Source: an uncultured Porphyromonadaceae bacterium (lineage in GTDB: Bacteria > Bacteroidota > Bacteroidia > Bacteroidales > Muribaculaceae). From it: 64,000 nt of DNA. Positions 44,574 to 53,359 of this stretch are shown piece after piece. The stretch is from NCBI GenBank assembly GCA_905198125.1, contig CAJKBH010000010.1:25188-89187 (forward strand), in the 5' to 3' direction. The translations under genes and the position numbers were made by a program. The notes under the pieces were generated by a model. It was given only the letters and a program-made list of their open reading frames with translations. It was not told the origin of the DNA and did no database searches. Within the stretch, counting starts at the first letter, position 1, and every line of letters starts with the position of its first letter.

Positions 44574-46553
44574 ATGAGATTACTGACGATAATCGGGTTC
44601 TGTGCGTTAAACGTATGTCTGTGCGCACAGACCCATGCAAACAAACTTGAACACACCGCTCCGCTGGGCGGTGTGTCAAGTTATAAGACATCTGCGGGTT
44701 CCATCGAACTGCCGAGGATTTATACCGACAACATGGTGCTGCAGCGCAATTCCGTGGTGACGATTCCCGGCATCGCCGCACCCGGGTCGAAGGTCGTACT
44801 GAAGGCGGACTGGCTGAGTGCTCCGGTTTCAGCCGTGACTGACGGAAACGGGAAATTCACGATGAAACTTCACACTCCGGACTGCGGGGGGCCATACACC
44901 ATCGTTCTGAATGACGGCCATGGCGAGAAGGTATTGCAGAATATCCTGATAGGCGAAGTGTGGCTCTGCTCGGGACAGTCGAACATGGAGTTTCCGGTAC
45001 GCGGCGACTGGGCCCGCTTGGCGGATGCCGACAGGGTGGTGGCCGACATGGGGCGTCCGGCTTTAAGACTGCTTCAGATAAAGAACACTACATCGCTCAC
45101 TCCTCTTGATGACGCAAGTGTGGAATATGGATGGGTGGAGTCTTCGCCGGCGGCCGAATCATTTTCCGCAATCGGTTATATGTACGGCCGAATGCTTCAG
45201 GATTCTCTCGATGTGCCGGTAGGCGTGATTGACGCCACTTGGGGCGGTACGACCGTCGAGGCGTGGACTCCGCGCGAGGCTCTCAAGGGTGTGCCGGGAT
45301 TTGAATATTATTATGAGCTGTCGGGAGGCAAGGACCGGGAGACCGCGCTGTCGGAGACGGAGGTAAGGCGGACTTATGAAGCCACGGGTGGCAAAAGGCT
45401 GGCTTATCCGTTCGACAAGTCAAGGATGCAGACCGGAAAGACCTGGGGAAAGATGCCTGTGCCTTCTTTGTGGGAAGACAATGCGTTGCCCGGATTCGAC
45501 GGAATCGTGGCGATGCAGTTTGAGCTCGATCTGCCTCAGGACGCGGCAGGGAAAGACCTTTTGCTTTGTCTGGGAGCCGTAGACGATATGGACAGGACGT
45601 ATTTCAACGGAATTCCCGTAGGAAGTTGCCATATACATGACCTTGCGCGGGAATATAAGGTGGACGGCAGTCTGGTGAAGGCAGGAGGGAATGTCATTAC
45701 GGTGGAAGTGGTGGACAATGGCGGGGGAGGCGGCATCTGGCGGTCTTCTTATGCCGTTGTTGACGGTAAGAGATATACTCTTGACGGAGAATGGAATTAT
45801 ACGGTGCTGTCCGATTTTTCGAAAACGGGAATGTCGTATGTGTGGCCTGAGTCGAACAATCATCCTATGGTGTTGTATAACGCCATGATCAATCCGTTGA
45901 CCACATTGCCTTTAGCCGGAGTCATCTGGTACCAGGGCTGTCAGAACGTAGGGCGTGATGCTCAATACGAGGTTTGTTTCAAGAACATGATACAAGGCTG
46001 GCGAAAGGCGTTTGATGATCCGGATATGCCGTTTTATTTCGTGCAGCTTGCCGGATTCCTTCAACCGGTAGCGGTTCAGCCGGATTCAAAATGGGCCCTC
46101 CTGAGACATGCTCAGTCGAAGGCCCTTGAACTTCCGAATACGGCCATGGCGACCGCCGTTGATATAGGCAATCCCGTAGACATCCATCCGGTGAACAAGG
46201 CTGAGGTGGCAAGAAGACTTGCAATCATTGCATTGGACAGGGTATATGGCATGAAACAGATATGCGAGGCTCCTGCATGCACGTCTGTGGTCAACGACGG
46301 AAAGAGCGTGACATTGACCTTCAGCAGTCCTGTCAAGGCCGCGGGTGGAGTGGCTACCGGTTTCATAATCGGTGACGGGAAAGGGAAGTGGGTATCGGCC
46401 GGCGCCCGAATGATCGACGACAGAACCATTCGTATTTCATCGCCATTGATAGCCGATCCGGTTGCAGTCCGCTATGATTGGGCGGATTATCCCGGAGGCA
46501 ATCTCTACGGCGCTAACAATCTGCCCGTATTGCCGTTTGCAACCGATAAATAA
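44574..46553 (+). CDS. SGNH-type sialate O-acetylesterase-like enzyme
   Basis: This 659-residue secreted protein matches the SASA (sialate 9-O-acetylesterase) family: IYTDNMVLQRNSVVTIPGIA near residue 50, the nucleophile block WLCSGQSNMEFP (S136), GVIDATWGGTTVEAWTPREAL, and a DIH pair (D536, H538) as acid and base. An inserted galactose-binding-like beta domain (about residues 290-390) interrupts the hydrolase fold, as is usual here. In this locus it probably removes acetyl groups from the glycan before the glycosidases act; sialic acid specificity is not implied. Confidence 0.88.
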   Translation: MRLLTIIGFCALNVCLCAQTHANKLEHTAPLGGVSSYKTSAGSIELPRIYTDNMVLQRNSVVTIPGIAAPGSKVVLKADWLSAPVSAVTDGNGKFTMKLHTPDCGGPYTIVLNDGHGEKVLQNILIGEVWLCSGQSNMEFPVRGDWARLADADRVVADMGRPALRLLQIKNTTSLTPLDDASVEYGWVESSPAAESFSAIGYMYGRMLQDSLDVPVGVIDATWGGTTVEAWTPREALKGVPGFEYYYELSGGKDRETALSETEVRRTYEATGGKRLAYPFDKSRMQTGKTWGKMPVPSLWEDNALPGFDGIVAMQFELDLPQDAAGKDLLLCLGAVDDMDRTYFNGIPVGSCHIHDLAREYKVDGSLVKAGGNVITVEVVDNGGGGGIWRSSYAVVDGKRYTLDGEWNYTVLSDFSKTGMSYVWPESNNHPMVLYNAMINPLTTLPLAGVIWYQGCQNVGRDAQYEVCFKNMIQGWRKAFDDPDMPFYFVQLAGFLQPVAVQPDSKWALLRHAQSKALELPNTAMATAVDIGNPVDIHPVNKAEVARRLAIIALDRVYGMKQICEAPACTSVVNDGKSVTLTFSSPVKAAGGVATGFIIGDGKGKWVSAGARMIDDRTIRISSPLIADPVAVRYDWADYPGGNLYGANNLPVLPFATDK

Positions 46554-46574
46554 TTAAATTCTACAACTACAACC

Positions 46575-48626
46575 ATGATGTTAAAAATCAGGACAATAAT
46601 CCTTCTCTCGTGTTTCTGTTGCATGCCGATGGCGAATGCGGGCAAAACGAATGTAAAGTCTCCCGACGGCCGCATTTCGGTGGGATTCAGTCTGGACAGG
46701 AAAGGACGTCCCTGCTATTCGGTATCATACGGCGACAAGGAGATAATCCGTCCGTCGTGCATGGGATTCGAATTGTCGGACGGCACGTCGCTGTCAGATG
46801 GATTTCGCATCAAAAAGATAACCCGCGAGCGGTGTGACAGCCTTTGGGCTCCCGTATGGGGAGAAAACGACTCGATACGCGAGAATTACAATGGAATGAC
46901 CGTATCTCTTTCGAAGAACAAGACCCGGATGGACATAGAGTTCAGGGTGTTCAACGATGGCATGGGCTTCCGCTATGTGTTTCGTGAATATCCGTGTCCG
47001 GTGTTGGTGCTGAAAGAGGAGGTGACGGAATTCGCCATGACCGGGAATCACACGGCATGGTGGATTCCTGAAGACTACGATTCCCAGGAATTCGAGTACA
47101 CGGAAAGCCTGTTGGACGAGATTGACGCACCCGGTGTACAGACCTCGCTGATGATGAAAGCCGACGACGGGATATATCTCAACCTTCACGAAGCGGCGCT
47201 TGTGGATTTCCCGGCCATGCATCTTCGGATAGATAAACCGTCGAAGGTGTTTCGGGCTCATCTTACGCCGCGCCCCGGCGGAACCGCAGCGGAGGTGACA
47301 CTTCCGTTCCGCACGCCCTGGCGCACTGTGACCGTCAGCGACAAAGCTACCGACATCCTCGCCTCGAACCTTACGCTGAACCTTAACGAACCGTGCAAGA
47401 TAACGGATACTTCCTGGATCAAGCCCGTGAAATTCATGGGAGTGTGGTGGGAGATGATTACGGGCAAAAGCAAATGGAGCTATACCGACGCCAAAGACTT
47501 CGACCTGGCTACATTCGACTATGCGTCGGCCACACCCCACGGTCAGCACGGAGCAAACAACGGGAACGTGAGAAGATACATAGACTTCGCCTCGCGTCAT
47601 GGATTCGACCAGCTTCTGGTGGAAGGATGGAATGTGGGATGGGAGGACTGGTACGGGAAGGAGAAGGATTTCGTGTTCGACTTCCTGACGCCATATCCTG
47701 ATTTCGACATCGCGGGTCTGAACGACTATGCCCATAAGAAAGGTATCAGGCTCATGATGCATCACGAGACTTCCGGATCGGTAGCCAATTACGAGCGGCA
47801 TCTCGACGCTGCCTACGACCTGATGCGGAAGTATGGTTACAACACGGTGAAAAGCGGATATGTCGGCAACATCCTGCCGAAAGGGGAATATCATTATAGT
47901 CAGAATATTGTGAACCATTATCTGAACGCGGTGAAGAAAGCCGCCGACCGGAGGATTATGGTGAACGCCCACGAGGCCGTTCGCCCTACGGGACTATGCC
48001 GCACGTGGCCCAACCTGATGGCTAATGAAAGCGCGATGGGGCAGGAATATGCCGAGATGTCGCCCCGGCATGTCACGATACTTCCCTTCACACGTCTTAA
48101 GGGAGGTCCGATGGACTTCACGCCCGGCATATTCCGTATGGACATCACATCTTTCGCCCCCGGTTATCAGGGAAAGAAGAAGCGGGCCACTATATCGAAC
48201 CAGCTGGCGCTCTACCTGACGATGTACTCTCCGGTGCAGATGGCGGGAGACCTGCCGGAGCATTATGAACGGCACATGGACGCCTTTCAGTTCATTAAGG
48301 ATGTGCCCGTGGACTGGAGCAGAAGTGTCTATCTCGATGCCGAGCCGGGTGATTTCATCGTCGTGGCGCGCAAGGACAGGAATAGCTCCGACTGGTATGT
48401 GGGTGGAGTCACGAACGAGGATGCCCGTGAATACAGACTCGACTTCGGATTCCTTCCGGAAGGCGAGGTGTATGAATGTACTGTATATCGTGATGCGTCG
48501 GACAGCGATGGATTCACGAATCCGGAACGATATGAGATATTCAATACTCGGGTGACGTCCGCTTCGGAATTGCCTTTGCGTATGGCTCGGGCGGGTGGAT
48601 TCGCAGTGAGACTGCATCAAAAGTGA
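46575..48626 (+). CDS. Glycoside hydrolase family 97, inverting alpha-glucosidase type (SusB-like)
   Basis: This 683-residue protein has a signal peptide, an N-terminal beta-sandwich (about 25-270) and a TIM barrel. Three glutamates line up with those of SusB/BtGH97a: E398 (HHETSG), E467 (NAHEAVRPTGL) and E491 (MGQEYAEM), with identical spacing of 69 and 24 residues. The calcium-dependent inverting glucosidase subgroup has this set, whereas retaining alpha-galactosidases of GH97 use an aspartate. It likely trims alpha-linked glucose from imported oligosaccharides in the periplasm. A terminator follows about 100 bp after the stop. Confidence 0.92.
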   Translation: MMLKIRTIILLSCFCCMPMANAGKTNVKSPDGRISVGFSLDRKGRPCYSVSYGDKEIIRPSCMGFELSDGTSLSDGFRIKKITRERCDSLWAPVWGENDSIRENYNGMTVSLSKNKTRMDIEFRVFNDGMGFRYVFREYPCPVLVLKEEVTEFAMTGNHTAWWIPEDYDSQEFEYTESLLDEIDAPGVQTSLMMKADDGIYLNLHEAALVDFPAMHLRIDKPSKVFRAHLTPRPGGTAAEVTLPFRTPWRTVTVSDKATDILASNLTLNLNEPCKITDTSWIKPVKFMGVWWEMITGKSKWSYTDAKDFDLATFDYASATPHGQHGANNGNVRRYIDFASRHGFDQLLVEGWNVGWEDWYGKEKDFVFDFLTPYPDFDIAGLNDYAHKKGIRLMMHHETSGSVANYERHLDAAYDLMRKYGYNTVKSGYVGNILPKGEYHYSQNIVNHYLNAVKKAADRRIMVNAHEAVRPTGLCRTWPNLMANESAMGQEYAEMSPRHVTILPFTRLKGGPMDFTPGIFRMDITSFAPGYQGKKKRATISNQLALYLTMYSPVQMAGDLPEHYERHMDAFQFIKDVPVDWSRSVYLDAEPGDFIVVARKDRNSSDWYVGGVTNEDAREYRLDFGFLPEGEVYECTVYRDASDSDGFTNPERYEIFNTRVTSASELPLRMARAGGFAVRLHQK

Positions 48627-48721
48627 ACTGCACTCCAAAGTATTATATCTAAATTTTAGGTGCGGTTCTTTTCAACACAGCCCATCTCCTTACGGACTGC
48701 ATCAATGTTCAACGAGGACAT

Positions 48722-48775
48722 CGCCCGGCGGCGCTGGATAACCAGCCAATATCGCCGGGCGTGTCATTCTTTTAT
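48722..48775 (+). terminator. Nested-hairpin terminator after the GH97 gene
   Basis: CGCCCGGCG (48722-48730) and CGCCGGGCG (48753-48761) form a perfect 9-bp outer stem. Inside, GCTGG/CCAGC with an ATAA loop (48733-48746) makes a second hairpin. A T-rich tract follows. The rest of 48627-48926 has no gene; TTAATTTG at 48906-48913 is a 7-of-8 match to a -7 box for the GH127 gene. Confidence 0.75.
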
Positions 48776-48926
48776 TGTGTCCTGATAGCAGGTTAATCGC
48801 CGTATTATATAACGAAGCCGTCGCAAGGATAAGGCCGCTGTGCCGACACTGAAGCCGGGCATGTATATTCAGGCTGTATGATTGCGGCGATACTCTCGTT
48901 ATGGATTAATTTGAACATCTACATAC

Positions 48927-50774
48927 ATGAAAAAGACCGTTTGTTTTGTTATGTCAGTCCTTATGGTTGCCGGTTCGGCGTATGCTGAAAGGGCTGTCAC
49001 GATAGAGGGTTATGTAGGAGATAGAATCAACTCCTGCATCGAGAATAGGGTGAAATGTCAGAGTACCGCGCTTCTCGTAGAGCCTTTTCGTCATCTGACC
49101 GAGGGCACGAGGTGGCAGACCGAGTTCATAGGCAAGTGGATGCTCGGGGCTATTGCGTCATACAGATACACCAATGACGATGAGCTTCTTGATAAAATAA
49201 AGGAAGCCGCGTCAGATTTGATGTCGACGCGGAGGGAGGATGGATACATCGGAAACTACAAGGACACGGACCGTCTTACGAACTGGGATATATGGGGACG
49301 TAAATACACTTCGCTGGCTCTGTTGGATTATTATAGCCTGACCGGAGACAAGAAAGCTCTGAAATCCGTGGGGAGGCTGATTGACGGACTGATTGACGAA
49401 CTTAAGACGCGTAACGTCGACATCGCCAAAACCGGGCTATATAGGGGTATGGCGAGTTGTTCGATTCTTGAACCGGTCATGTATCTGTACCGATATACAA
49501 GTAATCGGAAATATCTCGATTTTGCAACAGAAATCGTGTCCGCAATCGAGAAACCGGGAAGTACCCGTCTTATCACGAATGCACTTGAAAACGTGCCTGT
49601 GGCCCATCGGTTTGATTTTCCGAAGAAATGGTGGAGCTACGAGAACGGCCATAAGGCTTACGAAATGATGTCATGTTATGTAGGGCTGATAGAATATGGT
49701 AAAGCAGTAGGCGACAGCAAATATCTTGCGGCGGCTCAAGCGGCGGCGCAAAACATCCTCGATACGGAGATAAACGTGGCTGGGTCAGGTGCCGCATTCG
49801 AATGCTGGTACGGTGGGAAGGAACGTCAGACCATACCGGCCTATCATACTATGGAGACATGTGTTACGTTTACCTGGATGCAACTGCTTGACAGGCTCTG
49901 GCAGCAGACAGGTGATTCGAAGTATGCCGATGAGTTTGAGCGGACTATGTACAATGCGCTGATGGCTTCGCTGCGCAACGACGGAAAGGAGATTTCCAAA
50001 TACAGTCCGTTAGAGGGCCGCAGACAACATGGGGAGGAACAGTGCGGTCTTCCTATCAACTGTTGCAATGCAAACGGACCGCGCGGATTCGCGATGATTC
50101 CTGATTTTGCACTGCGTACCGGTAAGGATACGCTGTTTGTGAATCTATATATGCCTCTTGAAGCCGGTTTGGATGTAGGCAAATCCAGATTAAATATTAA
50201 GATCAGCAACGATTTTCCAAAAACGGGCAATAACAAAATCGAAATATCCCGACAAGGAAAGGACGATGTCGTGCTGGCGTTTAGAATTCCGGAATGGTGC
50301 GATGGGAAGTATAGCGTAAGTGTTGACGGATGCTTCATTGACCGGTCGCCTGTCAAAGGATATGTAACTGTTCCTGTCGAGAGGGGAACGACTGCAATCA
50401 CAGCCGATTTCTATTTAGCCGGCAAGATTGAGCGTCTTAACGGAATGCAGGCTTTGACACGCGGGCCGCTGGTATTTGCGCGCGACAACAGATATAATGA
50501 CGGCGATGTGGATGAATGCGGTGTAATAAAAGAGAACGAGAATGGCGAGGTAGATATGAAATTCCTCTCTGATGGTAATGAGTTCGCATGGTGTACCGTG
50601 GAAGTCCCGATGATTTTAGGTACGGACTTAGAAGATCCGGGAAACTCCGCGGGTCGTAAGGTGAAATTCTGCGATTTCGGATCTGCCGGCAATGACTGGA
50701 GCCGTGACGGACGCTATCGCGTATGGATTGTCGCCCCGATACATGCCATGTCGCAACCCTATCACAAATATTGA
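48927..50774 (+). CDS. Beta-L-arabinofuranosidase-like enzyme, GH127/DUF1680
   Basis: This 615-residue secreted protein has a signal peptide (1-20) and an (alpha/alpha)6 barrel with family marks EGTRWQTEFIGKWMLGAIAS, ETC at 310-312 and INCCNANGPRG with C379-C380. By analogy with HypBA1, the ETC and paired cysteines would bind zinc, a cysteine acts as nucleophile and a nearby glutamate as acid/base. It would release beta-L-arabinofuranose. GH146 is a close alternative. It is separated from the other PUL genes by a terminator, so it may be separately transcribed. Confidence 0.85.
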   Translation: MKKTVCFVMSVLMVAGSAYAERAVTIEGYVGDRINSCIENRVKCQSTALLVEPFRHLTEGTRWQTEFIGKWMLGAIASYRYTNDDELLDKIKEAASDLMSTRREDGYIGNYKDTDRLTNWDIWGRKYTSLALLDYYSLTGDKKALKSVGRLIDGLIDELKTRNVDIAKTGLYRGMASCSILEPVMYLYRYTSNRKYLDFATEIVSAIEKPGSTRLITNALENVPVAHRFDFPKKWWSYENGHKAYEMMSCYVGLIEYGKAVGDSKYLAAAQAAAQNILDTEINVAGSGAAFECWYGGKERQTIPAYHTMETCVTFTWMQLLDRLWQQTGDSKYADEFERTMYNALMASLRNDGKEISKYSPLEGRRQHGEEQCGLPINCCNANGPRGFAMIPDFALRTGKDTLFVNLYMPLEAGLDVGKSRLNIKISNDFPKTGNNKIEISRQGKDDVVLAFRIPEWCDGKYSVSVDGCFIDRSPVKGYVTVPVERGTTAITADFYLAGKIERLNGMQALTRGPLVFARDNRYNDGDVDECGVIKENENGEVDMKFLSDGNEFAWCTVEVPMILGTDLEDPGNSAGRKVKFCDFGSAGNDWSRDGRYRVWIVAPIHAMSQPYHKY

Positions 50775-50810
50775 TATAAAAGAGATAATTGAAGATCTAT
50801 AAACAAAACT

Positions 50811-50836
50811 AAAATGACAGTTATAACTGTCATTTT
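50811..50836. terminator. Perfect 26-bp palindrome, bidirectional terminator
   Basis: AAAATGACAGT-TATA-ACTGTCATTTT forms an 11-bp stem with a TATA loop, flanked by A-rich and T-rich sequence on both sides. It separates the GH127 gene from the leftward zeta-toxin relic and can serve both. Confidence 0.8.
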
Positions 50837-50838
50837 GT

Positions 50839-51226
50839 TTATATTACTTGTCCCGGGAGGATGGTTGAAGCCCAGTTTGGAAGCTCATCGACATAGCGTT
50901 TCATAAGCTCTCCGTCGCTTAGTCGAAATAAAAGCCGAGCTTCCGCATCTTCTATTGAGTTGTCATAGACATATAGACGGTCAACTATCGCGGATAGGAT
51001 TTTGCAATTGGCAATGGACTTGTCGTATCGGGATATGATTTTGGGAATAGGGACATCATGTCCTCCATCCAACACACGTTGAGCTACACGCTTCGCATTG
51101 ATTGTCGGGGATTCAGTGGAAACGAAAAATAGACGGATGAAGAATCTTTGAAGTCACGGAAGTCTTGCCCGACCCATTAGGCCCGGCAATCACAATCAGA
51201 ACAGGGCGATGATTACTTGCTGCCAT
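50839..51226 (-). pseudogene. Zeta-toxin-family gene remnant with internal deletion and frameshift
   Basis: From the ATG at 51226 the frame reads RPVLIVIAGPNGSGKTSVTS, the Walker A start of zeta-type toxin kinases, and stops after a few codons. A different frame then gives the family C-terminal part: FIRLFFVSTESPTINAKRVA, RVLDGGHDVPIPKIISRYDK and DNSIEDAEARLLFRL down to 50839. Roughly 100 residues between these parts, including the toxin catalytic core, are missing. The gene is therefore dead. The intact C-terminal frame (78 codons) alone is not a gene. Confidence 0.8.
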
Positions 51227-51428
51227 TTTTTATCCTGGTTATGGCATCGCCCCATTTCTCTTGAGCCGCCTGCGAAGCAGCCTCAATCCCGGCGGCCACA
51301 CGCTCTGCTGCCCGGCGGGTACTTTCGCGTGCGTCCTCGGCAACCTCACGCATAATCTGAGCCATGCGCTCGTCGCCCGGCTCCTCCATCGACGTGAGTC
51401 GATAACTATTCATCTGCTCTTCCGACAT
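51213..51428 (-). CDS. Small acidic helical protein, probable zeta-toxin antitoxin or partner
   Basis: This 71-residue protein (starts MSEEQMNSYRLTSMEEPGDE) is mostly helical and charged, with a C-terminal KWGDAITRIKNGSK. It overlaps the zeta relic by 14 bp and sits in the usual place of an antitoxin. I recognise such small genes beside zeta-type toxin genes in Bacteroidales from memory. A TAACTTTA box (51452-51459, 7 of 8 to the -7 consensus) is upstream. Its function is inferred from context. Confidence 0.55.
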   Translation of the reverse strand: MSEEQMNSYRLTSMEEPGDERMAQIMREVAEDARESTRRAAERVAAGIEAASQAAQEKWGDAITRIKNGSK

Positions 51429-51615
51429 AATATAATCTTTTCTTATTCAACGCTAAAGTTACGAAAAAAGTCTGAACCGGCTGCCCATTTGTGATATACG
51501 ATCTTCTTGCGTATGTTTCATCGTGGTACATCACCTGCACTCCTGATTCTTTTCCTTCAATCTGAAAAATTAGGAACTCCGCCGTGCTATTTCGTATCTC
51601 AAACTTCTTCGCCAT
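51406..51615 (-). pseudogene. RhuM-like gene fragment (N-terminal stub)
   Basis: The first 32 residues (EIRNSTAEFLIFQIEGKESG, VQVMYHDET) match the N-terminus of virulence RhuM-family proteins, which normally run past 300 residues. After DET the sequence diverges and the frame ends by overlapping the antitoxin-like gene and its promoter. The fragment starts 3 bp after the KAP gene stop. It is best read as a truncated gene, though a short expressed peptide is possible. Confidence 0.5.
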
Positions 51616-51618
51616 ACA

Positions 51619-53346
51619 TTAGAAAGGCACTACCATTTCAACGATATCAGATAATGCTGTTTCAGTCGAATCGTTTTTATAATTGACTTTCGTAGATTGT
51701 TCCAATATTTTCATTGCGACCTCTCGCGTCATAACTCCACCGCCAGCGGCAGCTATATTTATTGCCATTAAGAGCCTATAATATAGGATGCGAAGTTTGC
51801 GAGGCGTTAATGTCTCACTGTAATTAATAATAAATTCATTAAGAATACCTTCTATAACAGTATCGTTAAATTCTTTTTCTTCTTCAGATGCTGATACCGG
51901 TATAAGCGATGCATTCTGTCTATATGTACTATACGGAGTTTCAGTTTCATTAGGGGACGACACTGTTGACTCTTTACCGTGATTTATTATCGAACGTACG
52001 AACAGAATTTGTTGGGTTGTATCCAGCTCTGGCAACTTGATTCCAAATAGGAATAATTTTTCCAAATGTTCCCTTGCCATAGTTGCCAGTCCATCATTTT
52101 CTGAAGAATAAATACTTTGGTTAAGATGGATAAAACCTGATATTATCTTATTCTCATCAAGGCTGCAAAGTACAACCAGTCGTTTCCTGATTTCCTCATT
52201 TTCAAGGATAACGCGTAAAGAATCAATAACATCAATCATTTTTATGGCACTGCATCTATCAATGTCATCCACATAAAGAAGAATTCGTTTCTTATCCGGA
52301 TTCGGAACCATCAATTTTAATAATGATACGAGATGTTGCTCCACTTTGTTTTGTATTCCAAGTTCAGAGGCGAAAGATTTTCTTCCTGAGTACTTTTTGA
52401 TTAAGCTTAAAGCTGTGGTTGGATTATTGATAAAACTATAAACGGTTACTGACAAAATTCCAGTCCAGGCTATAGGAAGAGATAAGTCTTTAAATAAAGA
52501 GATGACTCTCTGGCTCAGATTAGGAATCTTCGCAAAAAAGAGACTTAGTAGCCACGCTAAAACAAATAAAATTGTTATTTTTAAGGCTCCCTGCCGATTA
52601 TTTTTTAGAAACAATTTAGTTTTAACCCACCATGATGAATGTCTATAAATGGTTTCATATAAATAGGCCCAGATTGCTGGTACATCTCGGTGTTTCCATG
52701 CGTTAAACTCAATGAACTCGAATTTTGTGTTATGGCTTTTGATAAAGTAGGCCTTTATACGGGAATAAAAATAAGTTTTACCACGCCCCCATGGACCAAA
52801 GATTCCTATCATTGGGACTGCATCAACAGAGCTTTCGGAAATTTTTTCAATTTGTTTGGCGTAGCACTCAGCTAAGGAGTCAACTCCAAAACAAGGCCTC
52901 GCATCTTTATCTACGACCTTCCGATAATTGGATTTTGCTCGAAAATATTGGTTACTTGTTGACGAGTACGAATCAGAATGTACATGCTCGGGAGATGTGT
53001 TATCTCCATCTCCTATATCGACTATAGTTCCGTTTTTTATAGCGGCTTCTGTATCTTTTAATCCATCTAAAACTTGCTCTTCTATAGTCAATAAATTTTC
53101 CTCAACATATTCTATGCCATTAGCCGTAAGCCCCATTATCAGGCCGTCCCCATCTGTAAAAAATGTCACTTTAATGAGACCAATATCCTTTAAATTATGT
53201 GCTGCAGATGATAACTGAGACATTGAGTCATATATCACTCCATTTTCTTTGCATAACTCCGTAAGCTGGATTGCTCCAACTTTATTATCTTTATATCTTG
53301 CGTATAACGATCTTAATAGATTGTTTTTTAATTCCTTAATGGTCAT
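51619..53346 (-). CDS. KAP family P-loop NTPase with N-terminal winged helix
   Basis: This 575-residue protein begins with a winged-helix-like region (residues 1-85, LYARYKDNKVGAIQLTELCK), a linker, and then a KAP P-loop NTPase: Walker A GPWGRGKT at 184-191, an insertion with two transmembrane helices (about 250-310) between Walker A and B, and Walker B LLYVDDID with D360-D361. KAP NTPases are membrane-associated STAND-like ATPases, several linked to phage defence. It is 13 bp downstream of hsdR on the same strand, so it belongs to the type I restriction operon. It is AT-rich compared with hsdR, which suggests a separate origin. Confidence 0.85.
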   Translation of the reverse strand: MTIKELKNNLLRSLYARYKDNKVGAIQLTELCKENGVIYDSMSQLSSAAHNLKDIGLIKVTFFTDGDGLIMGLTANGIEYVEENLLTIEEQVLDGLKDTEAAIKNGTIVDIGDGDNTSPEHVHSDSYSSTSNQYFRAKSNYRKVVDKDARPCFGVDSLAECYAKQIEKISESSVDAVPMIGIFGPWGRGKTYFYSRIKAYFIKSHNTKFEFIEFNAWKHRDVPAIWAYLYETIYRHSSWWVKTKLFLKNNRQGALKITILFVLAWLLSLFFAKIPNLSQRVISLFKDLSLPIAWTGILSVTVYSFINNPTTALSLIKKYSGRKSFASELGIQNKVEQHLVSLLKLMVPNPDKKRILLYVDDIDRCSAIKMIDVIDSLRVILENEEIRKRLVVLCSLDENKIISGFIHLNQSIYSSENDGLATMAREHLEKLFLFGIKLPELDTTQQILFVRSIINHGKESTVSSPNETETPYSTYRQNASLIPVSASEEEKEFNDTVIEGILNEFIINYSETLTPRKLRILYYRLLMAINIAAAGGGVMTREVAMKILEQSTKVNYKNDSTETALSDIVEMVVPF

Positions 53347-53359
53347 ATTGGCTATATTG

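Noticed and set aside
46794..47972. A 392-codon open frame on the minus strand opposite the GH97 gene
   Set aside because: It is antisense to a GH97 gene with all three catalytic glutamates in the other strand and has no recognisable domain.
50839..51075. A 78-codon gene on the minus strand
   Set aside because: It is the out-of-frame C-terminal part of the zeta-toxin relic, not an independent gene.
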